The notes under the pieces were generated by a model, which saw nothing but the letters and a program-made list of their open reading frames with translations, was not told where the DNA came from and did not search any database. DNA of 64,000 bases from Seonamhaeicola sp. ML3 (GTDB lineage Bacteria; Bacteroidota; Bacteroidia; Flavobacteriales; Flavobacteriaceae), in contig NZ_CP096884.1 in assembly GCF_023273855.1 (NCBI RefSeq), positions 930,001 to 994,000 on the forward strand, in the 5' to 3' direction. Both the position numbers and the translations under genes were made by a program. Below, piece after piece: positions 36,814-44,461 of the stretch (the stretch's first letter is position 1; each line of letters starts with the position of its first letter).

Positions 36814-37350
36814 TTAATGCGCTTCTTCTTTATCTACTAAATTTACTTCTACAGCTCCAGTTTCCTTAAGTAAGCTCTCTAGTTCACCCTCGTTACCATG
36901 TACAGCAATTTCCATTAAGAAATGATCATCTGTGGTTCTTGGATCTGGATTTTCAGCTTTTTTGAATGGCCACATTCTACTACGTAAGTAAAAGGTGATT
37001 ACCATTAAATGCGCTGCAAAAAACACCGTTAGCTCAAACATAATTGGTACAAACGCAGGCATGTTTTCTATGTAGCTAAAACTTGGTTTACCACCAATGT
37101 TTTGTGGCCAGTCTTCAATCATAATGAAATTCATCATGGTAATAGCCACTGTTAAACCAACTAAACCATACATAAACGCCGTAATGGCAATTCTTGTTGG
37201 CGCCAATCCCATGGCTTTGTCTAGTCCGTGTACTGGAAATGGTGTATAAATCTCTTCTATATGATGTTTAGCAGCCTTTACCTTTTTTACGGCAGACATT
37301 AATACATCATCATCGTTATAAATAGCGTGAATTACTTTTGAAGCTTCCAT
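36814..37350 (-). CDS. actD: alternative complex III subunit ActD (DUF3341)
   Basis: A 178-residue membrane protein of the DUF3341 family. It has a cytoplasmic N-terminal domain (KAKHHIEEIYTPFPVHGLDKAMGL), then two transmembrane helices (about residues 60-80 and 100-122), and an acidic C-terminal tail. It is the small ActD subunit that stabilises the ActC-ActF core. Genes are tight: 9 bp after actC and 8 bp before actE. Confidence 0.92.
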   Translation of the reverse strand: MEASKVIHAIYNDDDVLMSAVKKVKAAKHHIEEIYTPFPVHGLDKAMGLAPTRIAITAFMYGLVGLTVAITMMNFIMIEDWPQNIGGKPSFSYIENMPAFVPIMFELTVFFAAHLMVITFYLRSRMWPFKKAENPDPRTTDDHFLMEIAVHGNEGELESLLKETGAVEVNLVDKEEAH

Positions 37351-37359
37351 ATGCTACTT

Positions 37360-39084
37360 TTAGTTTATTAAATTTTTAGCTTGACCAGACCAATCATCAC
37401 GTTCCGCTCTTCCTGGGAAAGAACCAGTAATAGAATCCAGTAAGTCGTATTCTTTCTTTGTCATTTTGCTCACCTGAAGGTAAGTGAAGATACCGATGCT
37501 ATTAAGCACTTCTTCCATCTTTGGTCCAATACCATTGATTTTCTTCAGGTCATCAGCTGTTTGAGTGTCTTTATCAAAAGTTCCTATAGAACTTAGTAAG
37601 TCCCCAACTTTTTCGGTATTGTCTTCAACTGAAGCAGTAGTTTCTTCTAGAGTGCTAGCGTTAGAAGTGCGTTCATCTGCACCAGTTCCAACCAAACTTT
37701 CACCAGCTTCTCTTATTCTCTTGTATCTTTCTCCAGAAGACTTTAATATCGTCTTAACCTCTGCCTGAGCAATTACCGGGAATGTTCTCGAGTATAATAG
37801 GAATAGTACGAAGAAGAATCCGATGGTACCAATAAAGATTCCTATATCTACAAACGTAGGAGAGAACATCGTCCATGATGATGGCAAGTAATCTCTGTGT
37901 AATGATGTTACAATAATTACAAAACGCTCGAACCACATACCAATGTTTACAACAATTGAGATAACAAATGAGAACATGATACTTGTTCTAAGTTTCTTAA
38001 ACCACATGAACTGTGGAGAGAATACATTACAAGTCATCATTGCCCAATATGCCCACCAGTAAGGTCCTGTTGCTCTGTTTAAGAAAGCATATTGCTCATA
38101 CTCTACACCAGAGTACCATGCAATGAACAACTCGGTAATATAAGCCACACCAACAATAGAACCTGTAATCATGATAATGATGTTCATTAATTCTATATGC
38201 TGAACTGTAATGTAATCTTCTAGGTTACACACTTTTCTCATGATGATAAGTAATGTGTTTACCATTGCGAATCCAGAAAATACCGCACCTGCAACGAAGT
38301 AAGGAGGGAAAATTGTTGTATGCCATCCTGGAATAACGGACGTTGCGAAGTCAAACGATACAATAGTATGTACAGAAAGTACTAATGGTGTTGCTAAACC
38401 AGCAAGTACCAAAGATACTTCCTCAAAACGCTGCCAATCTTTAGCTCTACCAGACCAACCAAAACTTAATAAAGAATATATCTTTTGTTGGAAAGGTTTC
38501 ACCGCTCTATCACGTAACATAGCAAAATCAGGTAATAAACCAGTCCACCAGAAAACTAATGATACCGATAAATACGTTGAAATTGCGAATACGTCCCATA
38601 ATAATGGCGAGTTAAAGTTCACCCAAAGTGACCCAAACTGATTTGGTATTGGTAACACCCAGTAACCTAACCAAGGACGACCCATGTGGATAATTGGGAA
38701 TAACCCTGCCTGAACTACAGAGAAAATTGTCATTGCCTCAGCAGAACGGTTAATTGCCATTCTCCATTTTTGACGGAATAATAAAAGTACCGCAGAAATA
38801 AGTGTTCCTGCGTGACCAATACCTACCCACCAAACAAAGTTTGTAATATCCCAGGCCCAACCTACGGTTTTATTTAAACCCCAAGTTCCAATACCCGTAG
38901 ATATGGTATATAAAATACATCCAATACCCCAAAGAAAAGCGGCTAGTGAAATTCCAAAAACAATCCACCATTGTTTATTTGCTTTTCCTTCTACAGGCTT
39001 AGCCACATCCACAGTAACATCGTGGTATGATTTTTCTCCTGTAACTAAAGGTCTTCTAATAGGTGCTTCGTAATGAGACGCCAT
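37360..39084 (-). CDS. actC: alternative complex III subunit ActC (NrfD family) with HhH tail
   Basis: A 574-residue quinone-binding membrane subunit. The NrfD/PsrC-like part (about 1-450) has ten helices and the conserved N-terminus RPLVTGEKSYHDVT. After it comes a charged linker (about 450-510), and the last 64 residues (511-574) form a helix-hairpin-helix-like domain: DLKKINGIGPKMEEVLN, followed by YLQVSKMTKKEYDLLD and FPGRAERDDW. Such a domain is typical of soluble proteins that bind nucleic acids or mediate assembly. The main body is certain; the role of the tail is not known. It is 29 bp after actB. Confidence 0.92.
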   Translation of the reverse strand: MASHYEAPIRRPLVTGEKSYHDVTVDVAKPVEGKANKQWWIVFGISLAAFLWGIGCILYTISTGIGTWGLNKTVGWAWDITNFVWWVGIGHAGTLISAVLLLFRQKWRMAINRSAEAMTIFSVVQAGLFPIIHMGRPWLGYWVLPIPNQFGSLWVNFNSPLLWDVFAISTYLSVSLVFWWTGLLPDFAMLRDRAVKPFQQKIYSLLSFGWSGRAKDWQRFEEVSLVLAGLATPLVLSVHTIVSFDFATSVIPGWHTTIFPPYFVAGAVFSGFAMVNTLLIIMRKVCNLEDYITVQHIELMNIIIMITGSIVGVAYITELFIAWYSGVEYEQYAFLNRATGPYWWAYWAMMTCNVFSPQFMWFKKLRTSIMFSFVISIVVNIGMWFERFVIIVTSLHRDYLPSSWTMFSPTFVDIGIFIGTIGFFFVLFLLYSRTFPVIAQAEVKTILKSSGERYKRIREAGESLVGTGADERTSNASTLEETTASVEDNTEKVGDLLSSIGTFDKDTQTADDLKKINGIGPKMEEVLNSIGIFTYLQVSKMTKKEYDLLDSITGSFPGRAERDDWSGQAKNLIN

Positions 39085-39113
39085 AATTATATAATTGATT
39101 CTTTAATTTAGAT

Positions 39114-42100
39114 TTATGCTTCTGTTGTATTTCTCACCTTAGTTTGGTAAATCACGTTTGGTTTTGTTCCAACATGCTCTAACAAGTGATACATACGATT
39201 ATCTTCCTTAAGTTTTGCAACTTTACTTTCCTTATCGTTGATATCTCCAAATACCATTGCACCACTGCTACAAGCCGAAGAACAAGCGGTCTGAAGTTCA
39301 CCATCTTTAATTGGGCGTCCGTCACGTTTAGCATCAAGAATTGTTTTCTGTGTCATTTGGATACACATAGAACATTTCTCCATAACACCACGAGAACGTA
39401 CTACAACATCTGGATTTAATACCATACGTCCTAAATCATCATTCATATGGTAATCGAACTCATCATTACTAGAGTATAAGAACCAGTTGAAACGACGTAC
39501 TTTATAAGGACAGTTGTTGGCACAGTATCTAGTTCCTACACAACGGTTATAAGCCATGTGATTTTGACCTTGACGACCGTGTGATGTTGCCGCAACCGGA
39601 CAAACCGTTTCACATGGTGCGTGGTTACAGTGCTGACACATTACCGGTTGGAAAGATACCTGAGGATTCTCAGAGGCATTTTCCATTTCTCCGAACTCAC
39701 TCAATGAGCTGCCTAAACCAGAAATATTTTCTTTTTTCTCGTTATCTCCCTCGAAAGATTCTTCAGAAGAATAATATCTATCTATACGTAACCAGTGCAT
39801 ATCACGTGATCGACGCACTTCTTCTTTACCTACAACAGGCACATTGTTCTCTGCATGACATGCAATAACACAAGCACCACAACCTGTACACGCATTTAAG
39901 TCGATAGATAAGTTAAAATGATGTCCTATTGAACGATCAAACTCATCCCATAAATCAACTTCTGGAGATGTTACTTCAACAGGCTCGTGATTTAACGATA
40001 CTGTTGGAATAGGGTTCCAAACGTTAGAATCTTTAGTATTGAAAATCTCTAAAGACGTTTCTTTAAGGATATCACCACGTCCCATTAATGTATTGTGCAA
40101 CTGAACACATGCAAACTCATGCATTCCAGATGCTGGCTCAACAGTTACGTTTTGAACCGTATTAAATCCGCTGTATAATGCATACGCATTAACACCGGTT
40201 TGCATTTCTTCTTTTAATCCAGCACTTCTACCATAACCAAATGATAATCCAACCGAACCTTTCGCTTGACCTGGCTGAATGATTACAGGAACTTTCACTG
40301 GCTCACCACCTGCTATAGAAATATTAGCATAACTACCATTTAAAGCTCCAGTCGCTTCATGCTCATTTACTAATCCAATAGCTTCAGCATCTGCTTTAGA
40401 AACCGTTAAGTAGTTATCCCATGAAGTTCTTGTGATTGGATCTGGAAACTCTTGCAACCATGGGTTATTGGCTTGTTGACCATCACCCATACCAGTTTTG
40501 GTATATAGTGTTAATTCTAAACCGTCAGTAGATTTCACAGAAGAGGCTAAAGCACTTGCTGCATTACTTGATGGAGTTTCAGCATCATCAGCAGCTTCGG
40601 TAGTATCTTCAGTTTCTGTAGCAATTTCACCAACAAAAACACCATCGTGTAAGGCTTTATTGAAAGAACCACCACCTAAAATGCTAGTTCCCCAAGCGTC
40701 TTTGATATAATCTAGGTAAGATACATCGTTACCAGTCCACTTTAGTAAAGCTTCTTGGAACTGTCTTGTATTAAACAACGGACGAATAGTCGGTTGTGTT
40801 AGAGCATAGTGCCCTTTCTTTATTTCAACATCACCCCAAGACTCTAAATAGTGAGGTGCAGCAGCTATATAATTGGCTAAGGTTGAAGTCTCGTCTGCTT
40901 TCATAGAAAAAGCAACAGAGAATGTGTTTTTTAAGCCTTCAGCAAAGTCAGCAGCATTCGGTAATGTGTAAACTGGATTTACACCACTCATAATTAACAC
41001 ACCAACTTTACCAGCTTTTAAAGCTGATACTAAAGCAGCAACATCTTTATCACTACCTTGTCTTGTTTTAATAGGTGTTTTTGGGTTAAACGCTTTACTT
41101 CCTAAAGCTTCGTTGATTTCTAATGCTACTGTCTGTGCATTCACATCTTGAATCCCAGTTACTACAACACCATTACTTCCAGCTTTTTTAAGTTGAGAAG
41201 CCGCTTTTTGAACAGCATCTTCCACTTTAGCAGGCAAATCTTTGGTAGCTACAGTCTTTCCAGTTATTAAACTATATAATTTAGACAAAACCGTTCTTTG
41301 CTGACTTGGCGTCAAAGGCACACGCTTATCAGCATTAGCACCAGATAATGTCATATTAGATTCAAACTGAATATGACGAGACATTTTACCATGATCAGGA
41401 ATTCTATTTTTAGCATATCCAGAATCGAATCCGCCTCCTTGCCAATCTCCTAAGAAGTCAGCACCAACAGATACGATTGTCATGGCTTTAGAGAAATCGT
41501 AATCTGCAAGACCACGCTCTCCGTATTTAGCTTGGTAAGCATCTAATGCAGCAGATTCTGAAACAGCATCGTAAACTACATGACGAACATTACCACATTT
41601 TTCTTTGAATTCAGCAATTAACTTACTTGTTGATGGGCTTGCAAACGTTTGTGTTAATAACACAACTTCTTTACCAGCTGTTGCAGCTTTAGTCAATTCT
41701 GAAGTTACTTCAGCATCTAATTCATCCCAAGAAGACTTTTCTCCACCTTTCTTTGGACCTTGAACTCTTAAACTATCGTACAAGCCTAAAACCGAAGCAT
41801 TCACCCTAGCATTAGCACTACCATTGGCAGCAGCTAAAGCATTGTTTTCAATTTTGATTGGACGACCTTCACGAGTTTTTACTAAAACACTAGCGAAATC
41901 AAAACCATCTGCAACCGTAGTAGCATAGTAGTTAGCAACACCAGGAATGATTTCCTCTGGTTGTACTACATAAGGAATTGATTTTTTTACTGGCCCCTCA
42001 CAAGCTGCTAACGAAGCTGCAGCTGTACTAAACCCAACATATTTTAAGAAATCGCGACGAGTTGTAGAACTTTCTTGTAAAGTTTCTTTATCTCCTAAAA

Positions 42101-42209
42101 ATTCATCTACAGGAATTTCTTGAACAAACTCGTTTTGTTTTAGCGTCTCAACAATAGAGCTGTCTTTTAGCTCTTCAACACTTTTCCAGTATTTCTTGTT
42201 TGATGACAT
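39114..42209 (-). CDS. actB: alternative complex III subunit ActB (molybdopterin-like and iron-sulfur protein)
   Basis: A 1031-residue peripheral subunit combining a molybdopterin oxidoreductase-like part with a ferredoxin-like C-terminal domain. A variant Tat signal lies unusually far in: RR at 51-52 (TTRRDFLKYVGF) with a lipobox-like AAC at 68-70. The C-terminal part has the cysteine sets CTGCGACVIAC, CQHCNHAPCETVCP, CVGTRYCANNCP and CSMCIQM with TACSSAC, giving positions for three [4Fe-4S] and one [3Fe-4S] cluster. No molybdenum cofactor is bound in known ActB proteins. It is 71 bp after actA and 29 bp before actC. Confidence 0.95.
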   Translation of the reverse strand: MSSNKKYWKSVEELKDSSIVETLKQNEFVQEIPVDEFLGDKETLQESSTTRRDFLKYVGFSTAAASLAACEGPVKKSIPYVVQPEEIIPGVANYYATTVADGFDFASVLVKTREGRPIKIENNALAAANGSANARVNASVLGLYDSLRVQGPKKGGEKSSWDELDAEVTSELTKAATAGKEVVLLTQTFASPSTSKLIAEFKEKCGNVRHVVYDAVSESAALDAYQAKYGERGLADYDFSKAMTIVSVGADFLGDWQGGGFDSGYAKNRIPDHGKMSRHIQFESNMTLSGANADKRVPLTPSQQRTVLSKLYSLITGKTVATKDLPAKVEDAVQKAASQLKKAGSNGVVVTGIQDVNAQTVALEINEALGSKAFNPKTPIKTRQGSDKDVAALVSALKAGKVGVLIMSGVNPVYTLPNAADFAEGLKNTFSVAFSMKADETSTLANYIAAAPHYLESWGDVEIKKGHYALTQPTIRPLFNTRQFQEALLKWTGNDVSYLDYIKDAWGTSILGGGSFNKALHDGVFVGEIATETEDTTEAADDAETPSSNAASALASSVKSTDGLELTLYTKTGMGDGQQANNPWLQEFPDPITRTSWDNYLTVSKADAEAIGLVNEHEATGALNGSYANISIAGGEPVKVPVIIQPGQAKGSVGLSFGYGRSAGLKEEMQTGVNAYALYSGFNTVQNVTVEPASGMHEFACVQLHNTLMGRGDILKETSLEIFNTKDSNVWNPIPTVSLNHEPVEVTSPEVDLWDEFDRSIGHHFNLSIDLNACTGCGACVIACHAENNVPVVGKEEVRRSRDMHWLRIDRYYSSEESFEGDNEKKENISGLGSSLSEFGEMENASENPQVSFQPVMCQHCNHAPCETVCPVAATSHGRQGQNHMAYNRCVGTRYCANNCPYKVRRFNWFLYSSNDEFDYHMNDDLGRMVLNPDVVVRSRGVMEKCSMCIQMTQKTILDAKRDGRPIKDGELQTACSSACSSGAMVFGDINDKESKVAKLKEDNRMYHLLEHVGTKPNVIYQTKVRNTTEA

Positions 42210-42280
42210 ATGATATAATTGAATTACTTCTTTTAATTAATTTTATAGTTTTCCGTTTTCACGGAAAGTAAAAACCACTT

Positions 42281-43567
42281 TTAATAGTGACACTTACCAC
42301 ATTCCAGTCCGCCCATTTCGGCAACTGTTAACTTCTCAACACCATACTTCTTAGACAACTCTTCATGAATCTTGTCGTAGTATTCATTATCCTCAACTTT
42401 GACGTTAGTCTCTCTGTGACAGTTAATACACCACCCCATTGTTAACGATGAGTATTGATACAATACTTCCATTTCCTCAACTGGTCCATGACAGGTTTGA
42501 CACTCTTGACCACCAACAGTAACGTGTTGTGAGTGATTGAAGTAAACAAAGTCTGGCAAGTTGTGAATTCTAACCCATTTTACAGGACTAGATTCTCCCG
42601 TATATTTTTGCTGTGAATCATCCCAACCTGCAGCGGCATATAATTTCTTGATTTCACCATCATAAAACTCTTTAGAGTACTCAGGTGTTGTTTCTCCGTT
42701 ATATTCGTAGATAGATTTGTGACAGTTCATACAGATGTTCAACGATGGAATACCAGAGTGTTTACTAACCCTAGCAGACGAGTGACAGTATTTACAATCT
42801 ATACCGTTATCCCCAGCATGTATCTTGTGAGAAAAATGAATAGGCTGTACTGGCTGATACCCTTGATCAACACCAATCTGCATTAAATATCCGTATGCAA
42901 AATAAGCACTAGACAACAAGAAGAAAATAGCAACAACCAACATTAGGAATTGATTTTCTACAAAAGCCTTCCATAATGGCTTTCTTTTTGTAGCTTCAGG
43001 CAAGTCTATATTCTGAGCCTCGGCAAATCTTCTTAAGGTCTTATTTACCAGATAAAGCCCCGATGCTAACAATATGAAAAGAATAGCTAACGCACCTAAA
43101 ATAATTTCGTTAGAAATTCCTGGCTCAACCGGCTTAGGTGCCACTATAACATCACCAGAACCCGCAGACTTTTGTGGCTCCGCAGCTGTGTAAGCCAAGA
43201 TGTTATTTAAATCTTCATCAGTTAACTGAGGAAAGGCAGTCATTGCCGCCTTATTGTATTCGTTATAAATCTTGTTTGCGTAAGCATCTCCAGATTTAAT
43301 AAGAGCTGAACTATTTCTAATCCAGGCATAAATCCATTCTCTATCCAAGCCTTCTTCCTCAGCTAAACGCGCTTCCACGTTACGCAAAGCAGGCCCTGTC
43401 ATCTTTTTATCTAACTTATGACAAGCCGCACAGTTGGCATTAAATATTGATTTTCCTTTGACTGGGTCCCCGTCCTGAGCAGAGATCGAGGTTGTAAACG
43501 CTAATAAAATAACTAAGCCAAAATGAAGAATGTTTTTGCTTAATCTACGGTGAATCACCTGTTTCAT
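42281..43567 (-). CDS. actA: alternative complex III subunit ActA (six-heme cytochrome c)
   Basis: A 428-residue membrane-anchored multiheme subunit, first gene of the operon. I start at the ATG at 43565-43567, which gives a good signal peptide (FGLVILLAFTTSISA); ATG 43612 is an alternative. There are six CxxCH motifs: CAACH at residues 46-50 in an N-terminal monoheme domain, then CKYCH, CMNCH, CQTCH, CINCH and CGKCH in the C-terminal half. The C-terminal five form the classical pentaheme ActA; the N-terminal one is an additional cytochrome c domain, joined by a linker and a membrane helix (about 155-175). Confidence 0.93.
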   Translation of the reverse strand: MKQVIHRRLSKNILHFGLVILLAFTTSISAQDGDPVKGKSIFNANCAACHKLDKKMTGPALRNVEARLAEEEGLDREWIYAWIRNSSALIKSGDAYANKIYNEYNKAAMTAFPQLTDEDLNNILAYTAAEPQKSAGSGDVIVAPKPVEPGISNEIILGALAILFILLASGLYLVNKTLRRFAEAQNIDLPEATKRKPLWKAFVENQFLMLVVAIFFLLSSAYFAYGYLMQIGVDQGYQPVQPIHFSHKIHAGDNGIDCKYCHSSARVSKHSGIPSLNICMNCHKSIYEYNGETTPEYSKEFYDGEIKKLYAAAGWDDSQQKYTGESSPVKWVRIHNLPDFVYFNHSQHVTVGGQECQTCHGPVEEMEVLYQYSSLTMGWCINCHRETNVKVEDNEYYDKIHEELSKKYGVEKLTVAEMGGLECGKCHY

Positions 43568-43648
43568 ATTATTGGTTAAATTAACTTCTAATCTTTGGTA
43601 TGATTTTTTCATAAAACATGACAAAAGTCATACTTCTAAAATCTCAGG

Positions 43649-43679
43649 CAAAAGTAAGATTAAAAGTCGATTTTAGAAA
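43649..43679 (-). promoter_or_regulatory. promoter of the actABCDEF-ctaCD operon
   Basis: On the minus strand TACTTTTG (43649-43656) matches TAnnTTTG, and TTTC (43676-43679) is 19 bases upstream in place of TTTG. The predicted start is about 75 bp before the actA ATG at 43567. The 210-bp gap (43568-43777) also carries the divergent promoter of the SPOR-protein gene; I see no hairpin other than a 5-bp ATGAC/GTCAT pair at 43618-43630. Confidence 0.6.
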
Positions 43680-43754
43680 TGTTACAGAGTTGTTAATTGC
43701 TAATTTAGAGAAATTCTAAATAAAAAAATAAACCATAGTTTCGTTAATAACGTA

Positions 43755-43762
43755 TACATTTG
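43755..43762 (+). promoter_or_regulatory. putative -7 element for the SPOR-domain gene
   Basis: TACATTTG matches TAnnTTTG and sits 15 bp before the ATG at 43778; a convincing -33 element was not found. Confidence 0.4.
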
Positions 43763-43777
43763 TAGAAATAATTAATT

Positions 43778-44179
43778 ATGAAAAATTTGAGTTGTAAAAT
43801 TAAAGCTGTAATTACCATGTTTTCAATAACTTTTGCAGTACAGAGCTTTGCTCAACAAGGTCAAGTAGAAATCAATCAAGACCAAAACATCACACGTTTA
43901 TTAAACGTTAAAAAACAACTCAACAAAACCGAAAATAGTTCTGATAGGTACAAAATTCAAATTTATAACGGCAATCGACCTGGTGCTTACGAGGCTCAAA
44001 AAGAATTCCGTGAATCTTTTGCCGATTGGCGCTCAACCGACATTTATGAGCCTCCAAACTTTAAAATTTGGGTGGGAAACTTTAGAACACGACTAGAGGC
44101 TGATAGAGCTTTAAAACGTATTAAAAGAAAATTTCCTAGCGCATTTATCTTTAAGCCGAAAAAAGAAAAAAACGGATAA
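43778..44179 (+). CDS. exported SPOR-domain protein
   Basis: A 133-residue protein with a Sec signal peptide (MFSITFAVQSFAQQ). The last 75 residues are a SPOR domain (YKIQIYNGNRPGAYEAQKEF, FKIWVGNFRTRLEADRALKR, FPSAFIFKPKKEK), which binds denuded glycan strands of septal peptidoglycan. It has no transmembrane anchor other than the leader, so it is probably a free periplasmic or secreted protein. Small proteins of this type are frequent in Bacteroidota and are usually single genes. It stands alone, divergent from actA, and is followed by a bidirectional terminator shared with infB. Confidence 0.85.
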   Translation: MKNLSCKIKAVITMFSITFAVQSFAQQGQVEINQDQNITRLLNVKKQLNKTENSSDRYKIQIYNGNRPGAYEAQKEFRESFADWRSTDIYEPPNFKIWVGNFRTRLEADRALKRIKRKFPSAFIFKPKKEKNG

Positions 44180-44270
44180 AAAGGAGCGTCATTTAAAGAA
44201 ACGTAACTAAGTGATAATCGCTTCTTTTTTAAAGACAAACCTAACAATGATTTAAATTTATTTCGTATAT

Positions 44271-44303
44271 TCTTACGCTCGTACCTCGCTCAGAATGACG
44301 AAG
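44271..44303. repeat. dispersed intergenic repeat fragment
   Basis: TACGCTCGTACCTCGCTCAGAATGACGA resembles the fragment at 14562-14590. It lies in the 282-bp gap between the SPOR gene and infB, which holds only repeats and a terminator. Confidence 0.45.
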
Positions 44304-44311
44304 AAAAACAT

Positions 44312-44344
44312 AAAAAAAGCGAACCGATTTAGGTTCGCTTTTTT
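44312..44344. terminator. bidirectional rho-independent terminator between the SPOR gene and infB
   Basis: AAAAAAGCGAACC (44313-44325) pairs with GGTTCGCTTTTTT (44332-44344) around the loop GATTTA, giving a T-tract on both strands. It serves the convergent transcripts of the SPOR gene and infB. Confidence 0.85.
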
Positions 44345-44352
44345 AATTCGTT

Positions 44353-44440
44353 TTGTCATGCTGAATTTATTTCAGTATATCAAATAGACTGTCAAACAAC
44401 ACTTTATTTATGAGACCTTGAAACAAGTTCAAGGTGACAA
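44353..44440. repeat. dispersed intergenic repeat pair with inner palindromes
   Basis: Two blocks are seen: TGTCATGCTGAATTTATTTC at 44355-44374 and CCTTGAAACAAGTTCAAGG at 44416-44434, the latter a perfect 7-bp inverted repeat around ACAAG, followed by TGACA. The same wording is common in flavobacterial genomes between genes. Its function is unknown. Confidence 0.5.
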
Positions 44441-44461
44441 TTATTTGGTTTTTAGCCAGTT

